Made by a program: the position numbers and the translations under genes
From: Synechococcus sp. SB0668_bin_13
GTDB lineage: Bacteria; Cyanobacteriota; Cyanobacteriia; PCC-6307; Cyanobiaceae
Direction of reading: 5' to 3'
Assembly (NCBI GenBank): GCA_009836025.1
Contig: VXWH01000020.1
Coordinates: 1 to 32,131, forward strand
DNA: 32,131 bases
The notes under the pieces: model-generated
Databases searched by the model: none
Seen by the model: the letters and a program-made list of their open reading frames with translations, nothing else
What the model was told of the DNA's origin: nothing
Shown here: positions 19,815 to 31,279 of the stretch, one piece after another
How the letters are laid out: the number at the start of each line of letters is the position of its first letter
Position numbering within the stretch: position 1 is the first letter of the stretch

Positions 19815-21253
19815 GATTCGGCAGGCGCCGTTCCGGCGTCCTTTGCGCTGCTCAGCAGGGTGCGCACGTCGGTGACAACACCGCTGACTGCAGCAGCAGC
19901 CACCATGGCCGGACTCATCAGCAAGGTGCGGCCGGACGCCGAGCCTTGACGCCCTTTGAAATTCCGGTTACTGGAGCTGGCGCTGAGTTGGCGCCCCTCC
20001 AGCCGGTCCGGGTTCATGGCAAGGCACATGGAGCAGCCAGGCCGGCGCCACTCAAACCCCGCCCGGGCAAAGACGGCATCCAGGCCCTCCGCCTCCGCAG
20101 CCCGGGCCACCTGTTGAGAGCCGGGGACCACAAACGCTTTCATGCCGTCGGCCACATGGCGGCCCCTGGCCACCAGAGCCGCATCCCGTAGATCACTGAG
20201 GCGGCCATTGGTGCAACTGCCGATGAAGCAAACATCCACCGGCGTCCCCGCAATGGGCTGCCCTGGTTGCAGATCCATGTAGCGATAGGCTTCCTGCGCA
20301 AGGGGCCGCTCCCCGGCAGGCAGTTGATCCGGTGTGGGAACGGCCTCGTCCACAGCCATGGCCTGCCCCGGCGTAATGCCCCACGTGACGGTGGGTGCGA
20401 TCTCCCCGGCATTGATGGTCACCTCGTCGTCATAGACGGCATCCCCGTCACTGGCGAGGCTGCGCCACCAGGTGACGGCACGCTGCCACGCCGCCCCCCG
20501 AGGGACACAGGGCCGATTGTGGAGATAGTCAAAACACACCTGATCGGGATTGACGTAGCCACAGCGCGCTCCCGCTTCGATGGCCATGTTGCACAGGGTC
20601 ATGCGCTCCTCCATGGCCATGGCCGCAACGCAACTCCCGGCAAATTCATAGGCATAGCCAACGCCGGATTTCACGCCGAGACGGCGGATGACGTGCAAGG
20701 CCACGTCCTTGGCGAAGACACCAGGGGCGAGGGCGCCGTGAATGGAAATCCTGCGCACGCTCAGCTTATCCAGGGCCAGGCTTTGGCTGGCCAGCACGTC
20801 ACGAACCTGGGTGGTGCCGATGCCGAAGGCAATGGCGCCAAACGCGCCATGGGTGGAGGTGTGGGAATCGCCGCAGGCAATGGTCATGCCCGGCTGACTC
20901 AATCCCAATTCCGGAGCAATCACGTGGACAATGCCCTGTTGGCCGCTGTCGAAGCCATAAAGCCGCAGGCCGTAGTGGGCGCAATTCTTCTCCAGGGCGC
21001 TGAGCATGGCCTCCGCCAGAGGATCGGCCAGGGGACGGCCCTGGTCGGTGGTGGGGACAATATGATCCACCGTGGCCACGGTGCGCTCAGGATGACGGAC
21101 GCCGAGACCCCGCTCCCTCAGCATGGTGAACGCCTGGGGACTGGTCACCTCATGGATGAGGTGCAGGCCAATGAACAACTGGGTCTGGCCACCCGGCAAC
21201 TCCGCCACCCGATGCAGCGCCCAGACCTTGTCATAGAGCGTGCCTGTGCTCAA
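19811..21253 (-). CDS. leuC: 3-isopropylmalate dehydratase large subunit; in-frame extension possible to 21412
   Basis: LeuC-like from [42 protein letters not shown] with TTG at 21253. [12 protein letters not shown] and [10 protein letters not shown] carry the Fe-S ligands. The frame stays open upstream through a methyltransferase-derived segment to 21412. Confidence 0.95.
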   Translation of the reverse strand: MSTGTLYDKVWALHRVAELPGGQTQLFIGLHLIHEVTSPQAFTMLRERGLGVRHPERTVATVDHIVPTTDQGRPLADPLAEAMLSALEKNCAHYGLRLYGFDSGQQGIVHVIAPELGLSQPGMTIACGDSHTSTHGAFGAIAFGIGTTQVRDVLASQSLALDKLSVRRISIHGALAPGVFAKDVALHVIRRLGVKSGVGYAYEFAGSCVAAMAMEERMTLCNMAIEAGARCGYVNPDQVCFDYLHNRPCVPRGAAWQRAVTWWRSLASDGDAVYDDEVTINAGEIAPTVTWGITPGQAMAVDEAVPTPDQLPAGERPLAQEAYRYMDLQPGQPIAGTPVDVCFIGSCTNGRLSDLRDAALVARGRHVADGMKAFVVPGSQQVARAAEAEGLDAVFARAGFEWRRPGCSMCLAMNPDRLEGRQLSASSSNRNFKGRQGSASGRTLLMSPAMVAAAAVSGVVTDVRTLLSSAKDAGTAPAES

Positions 21254-21301
21254 GGGGGATCGTCCTGCAGCGAAGGGGGAACCACAACCAAGGCTAGCAT
21301 C

Positions 21302-21412
21302 AAAGCCGCCCACACCGTAGGCGCCATCGGACACGATGAGATCCGGGGGATCCCATGTGCCGTACACCTCCTGGGCCGGTCCCGGATGCAACGTGCTCAG
21401 CCCCCTGGACAC
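21302..21412 (-). pseudogene. 5' fragment of the adjacent methyltransferase gene, in frame upstream of leuC
   Basis: Encodes [37 protein letters not shown], identical except one residue (N to D) to the N-terminus of the 22559..23590 methyltransferase. Confidence 0.93.
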
Positions 21413-21627
21413 GGCAAACCAACTGCCAACTGCTCAGTAGAAGTGTACTTGTTCCCGGCAGAGTCAATGATCGGGGTCGAGTGAACACGGATTCCCATGG
21501 CCAGTGAAACCGCAACGGGTGACGTGCATTCCGGCCTGACTCTGGAGGAGGCTGGGGCGCAACTGACCACTGCCGTCACCAGGTTGTCTCCCCCCTTCCC
21601 CTGGGCGGCGCTGCCTGGGGATGCCGT
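21302..21627. repeat. Long direct repeat copy A (~326 bp, partner 23480..23805)
   Basis: Direct alignment at constant offset 2178 with no indels. I count 5 mismatches in the 312 bp core 21306..21617. Contains the methyltransferase 5' fragment, spacer and cca 5' fragment. Confidence 0.97.
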
Positions 21628-21673
21628 GAGGGGAAGTTATTCTACCGGAACCACTCGACAATTCGAGAGATGA
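21497..21673 (+). pseudogene. Truncated copy of the cca 5' end (58 aa ORF)
   Basis: MASETATGDVHSGLTLEEAGAQLTTAVTRLSPPFPWAALPGDAVRGSYSTGTTRQFER. The first ~40 aa match the intact cca at 23675 before the sequences diverge. Confidence 0.93.
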
Positions 21674-22554
21674 CTTCGGCAAAGTCGGCTGGCACATCCT
21701 CGTTCACTCCCCTCTGTCGCAAGTCCCGTTCCAGGCTGGCGAGCATCTTGTCTGGGTCTTTTGCCTCCGCATGTCGCTTGAAAAACACGATCCAATGATC
21801 AGCCGGAATCCCGGCGATCCGTTGTGCCCGCAAGGAAGACGTGTAGTCGTCCATGAGACCAGTGATCCGTGCGATGCGACCGAAATTCCCCCCTCCATCA
21901 TTATCGGGCTGATCAGCAATTCTTGCCTTGGGTGGGGGGTAAGGACTGACCTGCGTATCTGGTGGACTGGACCAGTCGTTGGTCCAACGTGTCTCTCGTC
22001 CTCCTTTCATTCGTCCAAAACCAGTTGCGCAATTCGGCCACATGGCGAGCTTGCTCAATGTAGGGCTTGTAAACCACAGGCTCTCCCGACAAGACGTTTT
22101 TGAGGTGCCAGGGAACGACGACCAGCAGATCCTGGGGAGCGCAAGCGGAAGGTGTCACCTTGTACCTGAAGCTGGGCTCCCCTTCTTTGGATAGGAGATA
22201 CCATCCCTTGAGTTCGATGCCGAGGGCAATATGGGGATGCTTGTCTTTGCCATGGGCGACCAACCTCACATCCGGGAAGGTTTGCGCTGAGCGCACAAAT
22301 CGGTGACGCGGCCAACGGTTGTCGGGATCCCAGACCTCCCGGATCCGATTGAGGGTTTCAACCACCTGGACCTCAATGGCGCTGCCCAGAACAGCGCTGA
22401 GGTTAAACATCTCGCCTCCCTCGAGGCCTTCGATTCGGGTTGCCGTTTGGAAATACGCCGGAAGGGCGCTGAGTGCATCTCTCACATGACTGACAAGCTC
22501 TCGCTCAGGGCTGTGCAGCTCCTGTCGTCGTGGCTGTGGGTTGTCCATCGGCAT
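21642..22554 (-). pseudogene. Probable PD-(D/E)XK restriction endonuclease, frameshifted near 22000-22010
   Basis: The 213 aa ORF has FPDVRLVAHGKDKHPHIALGIELKGWYLLSKEGEPSFRYKVTPSACAPQDLLVVVPWHLKNVLSGEPVVYKPY, with PD and ELK placed as in a PD-(D/E)XK core. The overlapping ORF 21642..22058 supplies a plausible C-terminus in another frame. Begins 4 nt after the methyltransferase stop. Confidence 0.7.
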
Positions 22555-22558
22555 GACG

Positions 22559-23590
22559 TCACACCTTTAGCGGTAACTGGTCACCAGCAAACTGGTTGGT
22601 CAGGCGCTGTTTTGCCAGTGCCGAGAAGTAGGGGTTGGGTTCGGCGGCACAGGCATTCCGACCGGTCTCAATCGCCGCAACCGATGCAGTGCATAGCCCG
22701 CCGAACGGTTCCCAGATTGTGTCGCCCTCGTTTGAGGCCACCTTGATGATGCGGCGCATGAACTCCAGAGGCTTCTGATTCAGGTGTGCCGCTGCATTCC
22801 TCCCCGGGTTATGGACTCGGGGAGCAACGCGACGGCCGTCACCCCGATAGCGCTCTGCACCGTTCAGGGGCGGATGGGACCAGACATTCGTCAGGCCGTG
22901 CTCGTGGTGCCATGGGTGGCGGAGCCGCGCCCACTCCGCTTCAGTCACAGGTTGCTTTCCGTCAATCGCGTAATAGGGTCGTCCTGCCGGGTCACCGTGA
23001 TCGTTGGCGAAGGCAACCAGCCGGACCATCATCTCCGCGGGTGGGAAGTACCAGAGCCAGTCCTGGGTGAGATACTTGCGGGTTGCAGCGTTCTTGACCC
23101 CACATGCCTCGTTGGCGCGATACAGGGGTAGTCCGGTCCGCCGCCATTCCACACGCAGCCAACGGCAGAGAGGCATCCTGCCGACTGGAGTCTTCAGCAC
23201 CAGCCGTCGCCGATAGAAGGCGCAGATTTCCGTAACCGTCGGCAGCCGGCGAATGGTGTCCCCGTTCACGTTGCCTGCGATATGGCCAACGCCTTTGTCC
23301 CACAGAATCGTCTGGACGTATTCCCAACCTTCCCTTGCCAGAAGGGGATGGGTGGTTGCCCAGCCAATCTCGGTGTTCCAGAACCACAACGTGGTGGCCG
23401 GGTGTGCGAATTTCGACCACGCTGCCACATGTTCGGCATACCACCCTTCCAATCCCTCCGGAGTGCGAGGATCGCCCGGAAACCCGCCCACACCGTAGGC
23501 GCCGTCGGACACGATGAGATCCGGGGGATTCCATGTGCCGTACACCTCCTGGGCCGGTCCCGGATGCAACGTGCTCAGCCCCCTGGACAC
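22559..23590 (-). CDS. DNA methyltransferase of a restriction-modification system (beta-class-like motif order)
   Basis: N-terminal [18 protein letters not shown] (motif IV position), C-terminal LNQKPLEFMRRIIKVASNEGDTIWEPFGGLCTASVAAIETGRNACAAEPNPYF (motifs X and I). GTG start. Confidence 0.9.
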   Translation of the reverse strand: MSRGLSTLHPGPAQEVYGTWNPPDLIVSDGAYGVGGFPGDPRTPEGLEGWYAEHVAAWSKFAHPATTLWFWNTEIGWATTHPLLAREGWEYVQTILWDKGVGHIAGNVNGDTIRRLPTVTEICAFYRRRLVLKTPVGRMPLCRWLRVEWRRTGLPLYRANEACGVKNAATRKYLTQDWLWYFPPAEMMVRLVAFANDHGDPAGRPYYAIDGKQPVTEAEWARLRHPWHHEHGLTNVWSHPPLNGAERYRGDGRRVAPRVHNPGRNAAAHLNQKPLEFMRRIIKVASNEGDTIWEPFGGLCTASVAAIETGRNACAAEPNPYFSALAKQRLTNQFAGDQLPLKV

Positions 23591-23805
23591 GGCAAACCAA
23601 CTGCCAACTGCTCAGTAGAAGTGTACTTGTTCCCGGCAGAGTCAATGATCGGGGTCGAGTGAACACGGATTCCCATGGCCAGTGAAACCGCAACGGGTGA
23701 CGTGCATTCCAGCCTGACTCTGGAGGAGGCTGGGGTGCAACTGACCACTGCCGTCACCAGGTTGTCTCCCCCCTTTCCCTGGGCGGCGCTGCCTGCAGAT
23801 ACCGT
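23480..23805. repeat. Long direct repeat copy B (~326 bp, partner 21302..21627)
   Basis: Same alignment as copy A. This copy is continuous with the intact methyltransferase and the intact cca. Confidence 0.97.
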
Positions 23806-24988
23806 CCTGGTGGGGGGTGTTGTTCGTGACGCCTTGCTGGGGCGCCTCAGGGACAACCCTGACGTGGATCTGACCGTTCCCCGGGGGGCAATCCATCTTT
23901 GTCGGCAGTTGGCCGGCCGCTGGGGGGGCACGGTGGTGGTGTTGGACCCGGTGCGTGACATGGGGCGCCTGGTCCATGGTCCCTGGACGGTGGACGTGGC
24001 GGCCTGGAACAGCTCCACCATGGAGGCGGACCTGTGGCGGCGGGACTTTTCCCTCAATGCCATGGCGTATCACCTGAAGCAGCGGACGTTCCACGATCCC
24101 TGTGGCGGCCTGCAAGACCTGGCCCGGCGGCGGCTGCGCTGTGTGGCTGCCGCCAACCTGGCGGCTGATCCCTTACGGGTGTTGCGGGCCTATCGCCTGG
24201 CTGCCGAACTGGGATGCACCATCGAGGGGCGCACCCGTCAATGGCTTCAGCAGGTGGCGCCCAAACTGGGCATGGTGGCTTCCGAGCGGGTCCTGGCGGA
24301 ACTGGAGCGCCTCTGTCGGGCGGCCCAGGCCCATCACTGGCTCCTTGAGACAGGCACTGCTCTGGGGACCTGGCTCCCCATGGCGCGACCGTGGCCAGGC
24401 CTTGGACGCCTTAGCCATCAACTGGCCCTGGCTGTGGGACTGGAGGGAGAGTCCTTGACGCGCCAGTTGGCCTTGGCCCGGCTGGCGGGGGTCCTGGGGG
24501 CACAATCCGTGGTGGAACGCCTGGGCTGCAGCAGGCGCCGGCAACGGCAATGGCAACGGCTCCACCATTGGCGTCAAGTGTGGGCCGAAGCAACGGCGGG
24601 ACTGACGGAAGACCAGCAGCTTCAGCTTCATCTGGACCTGACGACAGACCTCCCAGCGCTCCTGCTGGTTCTGCTGGCCCACAACCAGTTGCCCCTGAAA
24701 CAAGCCAGGCTTTGGCTGTGCCGCTGGCAGGATCCTGCCGACCCTCTCTGCTATCCCCGCTGCCCCCTTGGCGGTCATCGCTTGCAAGAGGCCCTGTCTG
24801 TATCACCCGGTCCCCAACTGGGGGCATTGATGGCGTTTCTGCGGTGCGAGAGTGCCTTCGGGCGCTTGGCCGTTGATGATGAGGCGTCCATCCTGGACAG
24901 CGCTCGACAATGGCTGCAACAGACAGGGCTGCAACAGACAGCCTCTCCCCGGCAGGCGCCCCGTCGGAGCAAGCCTGATTCACCTTGA
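23675..24988 (+). CDS. cca: CCA tRNA nucleotidyltransferase / poly(A) polymerase family
   Basis: VLVGGVVRDALLGRLRDNPDVDLTV, DVAAWNSSTMEADLWRRDFSLNAMAYHLKQRTFHDPCGGLQDLARRRLRCV, RVLRAYRLAAELG. Confidence 0.95.
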   Translation: MASETATGDVHSSLTLEEAGVQLTTAVTRLSPPFPWAALPADTVLVGGVVRDALLGRLRDNPDVDLTVPRGAIHLCRQLAGRWGGTVVVLDPVRDMGRLVHGPWTVDVAAWNSSTMEADLWRRDFSLNAMAYHLKQRTFHDPCGGLQDLARRRLRCVAAANLAADPLRVLRAYRLAAELGCTIEGRTRQWLQQVAPKLGMVASERVLAELERLCRAAQAHHWLLETGTALGTWLPMARPWPGLGRLSHQLALAVGLEGESLTRQLALARLAGVLGAQSVVERLGCSRRRQRQWQRLHHWRQVWAEATAGLTEDQQLQLHLDLTTDLPALLLVLLAHNQLPLKQARLWLCRWQDPADPLCYPRCPLGGHRLQEALSVSPGPQLGALMAFLRCESAFGRLAVDDEASILDSARQWLQQTGLQQTASPRQAPRRSKPDSP

Positions 24989-25120
24989 CGTGCCTTGATG
25001 TGATAAAGATAGTGGCGACTTTGGCTTGGATCTGCCAAAAAGCTCCGGCATCCTGTTGACTTCACTCTTGACTTCAACGTTCTTTTCACACTTTTCACGT
25101 CCCCTTCACCATTGCAACGC

Positions 25121-25573
25121 ATGAACAACCGTTCCAACAATAATCAGCAAGGAATTCGCATCTATGTGGGCAACGTGCCACGGGATGCCGATCTCCAGGA
25201 GCTTGAGGGCCAGTTCAAGGCCGTTGTTGATCAAAGCATTCGCTTCAAGCCGGTAACCGACCGGGAGAGTGGCGAGTGCCGTGGTTTTGGCTTCATCAGC
25301 GTCAGTGATGAGCGGCTGGCGGAGGCAATTATTGCCCAGTTCAACGGCAAGGAGTTTGCCGGCCAAGCCCTGCGTGTGGAGCGTTCGGAGCGCAAGGATG
25401 GCAACCGCAACGCCGGTGGCCGCCGTAACGACCAGGCATCCTCCCGCATCGGCAAGGTGGCCGACAAGCTGGTTCACCGCGAGCTTGCCGAGGTGGATGC
25501 TCCGGATCCCCGCTGGAGTCAGGAACTCTCCAAGCTCAAGCTGTTGCTGGACCAACAGAAGACGGCGGTTTAA
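25121..25573 (+). CDS. RRM-domain RNA-binding protein
   Basis: IRIYVGNVPRDADLQELEGQF (RNP2) and GECRGFGFISVSDE (RNP1). 3' end overlaps convergent crtB. Confidence 0.93.
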   Translation: MNNRSNNNQQGIRIYVGNVPRDADLQELEGQFKAVVDQSIRFKPVTDRESGECRGFGFISVSDERLAEAIIAQFNGKEFAGQALRVERSERKDGNRNAGGRRNDQASSRIGKVADKLVHRELAEVDAPDPRWSQELSKLKLLLDQQKTAV

Positions 25574-26547
25574 CGGGACTGGGCCAGGCTGAAGGAGATG
25601 GGCAGGCTCAGCAGCTTTCTCAGACGTGGCACGTAAGCCCTGCGGGAGAAAACGTCGTAGCTGTTGTCTTCAATGACCTTGAGGATGTCCTGATAAAGCT
25701 GCAGAGAGGTCCACACGGGCCAGCGGGCATCTCTGCAGAGCCAGCGAATCCCCGCCTCCGAGCGACGAAACCATTCCCGGGCGCGCTGCACCTGGAATCT
25801 CATCAGCGCCCGCCAGCGCTCGTTGATAACGCCATCCATCAACTCCGCCTCCGTGTAGTTGAACCGGGTCAGTTCCTCCTGGGGGATGTAGATGCGCCCC
25901 CGCTCCCGGTCTTCCCCCACGTCCCGCAGGATATTGGTGAGTTGGCTGGCGATGCCCAGGGCCACGGCGCAGTTGGTGGGATCGGGGCAGCGGCTCCAGG
26001 GGGCGGAGGTGAAGGCCGCATCCAGTCCCATCACCGCCTGGCTCATCAGCCCCACGGTGCCCGCCACCCGGTAGCAGTAACGTTCAAGTTCCGCAAAGGT
26101 CCGGTAGCGCTTCAGGTTGATGTCCATCCGTTGCCCGGCAATCATCTCCAGGTAGGGCGTGATGTCCTGGGGATAGCGTTGCAGGGTGTCCCAGAGGGCC
26201 ATGTCCTGGGCGTCCTGCACCTCTCCGGCAAACAGCCGCCGGGTGCGCTCCTCCCACTGGTTGAGACGCTGGTGGAGTTGGCCGGGGTCCAGGGCGGCCG
26301 CATCGGGGGCGTCCACCAGCTCATCGGTGCGTCGGCACCATACGTAGATGGCCCAGATGGCGCGGCGCTTCCGGGGGGGCATCAGCAGGCTGCCCAGGTA
26401 ATAGGTTTTGGCCCAGTGCCGGGTTTCGGCGCGGCAGGCTTCATAGCCCTCCTCCAGGCTGGGACAGTTCACCGCGGCGCCACGCCACAGGAGGGACGGA
26501 CGGGAGTCGGCCAGCCAGTTGGGACGGACAGATTGCGAAGAGCTCAT
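25570..26547 (-). CDS. crtB: Phytoene synthase
   Basis: TYYLGSLLMPPRKRRAIWAIYVWCRRTDELVDAPD and GIASQLTNILRDVGEDRERGRIYIPQEEL carry the DELVD and DVGED signatures. Confidence 0.97.
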   Translation of the reverse strand: MSSSQSVRPNWLADSRPSLLWRGAAVNCPSLEEGYEACRAETRHWAKTYYLGSLLMPPRKRRAIWAIYVWCRRTDELVDAPDAAALDPGQLHQRLNQWEERTRRLFAGEVQDAQDMALWDTLQRYPQDITPYLEMIAGQRMDINLKRYRTFAELERYCYRVAGTVGLMSQAVMGLDAAFTSAPWSRCPDPTNCAVALGIASQLTNILRDVGEDRERGRIYIPQEELTRFNYTEAELMDGVINERWRALMRFQVQRAREWFRRSEAGIRWLCRDARWPVWTSLQLYQDILKVIEDNSYDVFSRRAYVPRLRKLLSLPISFSLAQSR

Positions 26548-26580
26548 GGGCGCAATGGCAGCCGTCCAGGCAAGCTGGGA

Positions 26581-29362
<2,782 letters not shown>

Positions 29363-29363
29363 C

Positions 29364-30551
29364 TCATATCACCCGCCCCTGGAAGATGCCCCGTGGGCGC
29401 CAGATGAGCACCACCACCAGAATGATGAAGGAGACGGCGAACTTGTAATCCGTGGACAGCAGTTGAACCAGGCTGTCGGTCTCAAAGCCCAGGTAGCCGA
29501 GAATTCTTCGATAGGGATAGGTGAGGGCAATTTCCGAGAAGGCCACCACGAAACCACCCGCAATGGCCCCAAGAGGTTTGCCAATCCCACCCACAATGGC
29601 GCTGGCAAAGATGGGAAGCAACAACTGGAAATAGGTGAAGGGTTTGAAGGATTTATCGAGGCCGTAGAGGGTGCCCGCGATGGTGGCGAGGGTGGCGGCA
29701 ATGATCCATGTCCAGAGGGCCACCCGTTCCGGATTAATGCCACTGAGCAGGGCCAGGTCTTCATTGTCGGCATAGGCCCGCATGGCCTTGCCCAAGGATG
29801 TCCGGTTGAGGAAGAGAAACAGGCCCAGCACCACGATCACGGCAACCACCAGGGTGATCGCCTGGGTGGTTCTCAGGGCAAGGCCTTCCGATAACCCTGT
29901 CATCTCCTTGAACGCCTGGACCCGAATGATGAAGCGCACCCCATCGGCAAAGCGCTGATCACCGGGGCCGATGATGAGGCGCACCAATCCGTTGGTGACA
30001 AACATGGCGCCGATGGACGCAATGACGAAGGTGACCGGCGCCGCCCGCTGTCGTCGATAAAATCGATAGACGGTGCGATCAAACACCAAAGCCAGGGTTA
30101 TTGCCCCGAGGATGCCAAAAGGGAGTGCCAACAGTGCTGTGGGCAGTGGTCCCGCCGAGATGCCCATCCCCTGCAACACCCGCGTCACCAGGATGACCCC
30201 CATGGCCCCAAAGGCCATGGTGTCCCCATGGGCAAAATCGGAAAACCGCATCACTGCATAGATCAGGGTCACCCCCAAAGCCCCCAGGGCAAGCTGGGAC
30301 CCATAGGAGATCCCTGGAATCACAACAAAATTGGCAAGCCGCACCAGGGCATTGAGAAGATTGACGCCTCCCCCCTCCCGGCTCACCAGGGCGAGGACAA
30401 CGACCCCCAGGGCCACCCCCACGGCAATCCGCCAGGGCGGGCGCCGGGGGGGACGGACGGTTGGCCCGGTCCTGGCGTCCACGGCCTGGGTGTCCACAAC
30501 GTTGCTGTCCACGGGCGATGGGCGCCGGGGGGGATTCATCATCAAGCTCAC
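29364..30551 (-). CDS. livH: LivH-type ABC transporter permease
   Basis: YGSQLALGALGVTLIYAVMRFSDFAHGDTMAFGAMG and GKAMRAYADNEDLALLSGINPERVALWTWIIAATLATIAGTLYG. GTG start overlaps the livF stop. Confidence 0.88.
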   Translation of the reverse strand: MSLMMNPPRRPSPVDSNVVDTQAVDARTGPTVRPPRRPPWRIAVGVALGVVVLALVSREGGGVNLLNALVRLANFVVIPGISYGSQLALGALGVTLIYAVMRFSDFAHGDTMAFGAMGVILVTRVLQGMGISAGPLPTALLALPFGILGAITLALVFDRTVYRFYRRQRAAPVTFVIASIGAMFVTNGLVRLIIGPGDQRFADGVRFIIRVQAFKEMTGLSEGLALRTTQAITLVVAVIVVLGLFLFLNRTSLGKAMRAYADNEDLALLSGINPERVALWTWIIAATLATIAGTLYGLDKSFKPFTYFQLLLPIFASAIVGGIGKPLGAIAGGFVVAFSEIALTYPYRRILGYLGFETDSLVQLLSTDYKFAVSFIILVVVLIWRPRGIFQGRVI

Positions 30552-31261
30552 CCCCCCCCCAGAAAGCTCTGGCGCACGTCCGGGTCGTTCAGCAGATCCC
30601 GGCCCGTGCCCGTAAAACGGTTTTTCCCCTGCACCAGAACAAACCCCTTATCGGCCAGGCTCAAGGCCTGCCGGGCGTTTTGCTCCACGATCAGCACGGC
30701 GATGCCTGCCGCTGCAATCTCCTGAATCCTGGCAAAGAGTTCCTGCACCAGGATGGGGCTCACCCCTGCCGTGGGTTCATCCAGCATCAACACCTTGGGC
30801 TGGGTCATCATGGCCCGGGCCACGGCCACCTGTTGCCGTTGTCCGCCGGAAAGCTCCCCCGCCGGCTGCCGGGAGCGCTCTTGCAGGATGGGAAACAGTT
30901 GGGCCAACTGCTCAATCCTGGCCTCGATGTCGTGGGGGCAGAGGTAGGCGCCCATCTCCAGGTTCTCCCGGACGGTGAGGGAGGGAAACACGTTGTTGGT
31001 TTGGGGAACAAACCCCATGCCGGCGGCCACCCGATCCGGAGGGGTGAGGGTGGAAATATCCTGGCCCCCCAGGCGCACGGACCCCTCGCGAAGGGTGAGA
31101 AGGCCGAAGACGGCTTTCATGGCGGTGGACTTGCCGGCCCCGTTGGGCCCCACAATCACCGCGATTTCCCCCTTCTCCACAGAGATGGTGCAGCCGTGGA
31201 GGATGTTGGTGTCCCCATAGCCACAGGTGATGGCCTCGCCGAGGAGGAAAGGATCAGACAT
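30548..31261 (-). CDS. livF: LivF-type ABC transporter ATPase
   Basis: VGPNGAGKSTAMKAVFGLL (Walker A), LSGGQRQQVAVARAMMTQPKVLMLDEPTAGVSP (signature and Walker B). Confidence 0.9.
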   Translation of the reverse strand: MSDPFLLGEAITCGYGDTNILHGCTISVEKGEIAVIVGPNGAGKSTAMKAVFGLLTLREGSVRLGGQDISTLTPPDRVAAGMGFVPQTNNVFPSLTVRENLEMGAYLCPHDIEARIEQLAQLFPILQERSRQPAGELSGGQRQQVAVARAMMTQPKVLMLDEPTAGVSPILVQELFARIQEIAAAGIAVLIVEQNARQALSLADKGFVLVQGKNRFTGTGRDLLNDPDVRQSFLGGG

Positions 31262-31279
31262 GGATGGCGGGGTGGCGGC

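Noticed and set aside
20267-21484. 405 aa plus-strand ORF ending inside repeat copy A
   Set aside because: Antisense to leuC with no family signature. The similar C-terminus seen in 23282..23662 comes only from the direct repeat.
21302-23805. Insertion-sequence or composite transposon explanation for the direct repeats
   Set aside because: The repeats contain methyltransferase and cca coding sequence, no transposase ORF and no terminal inverted repeats.
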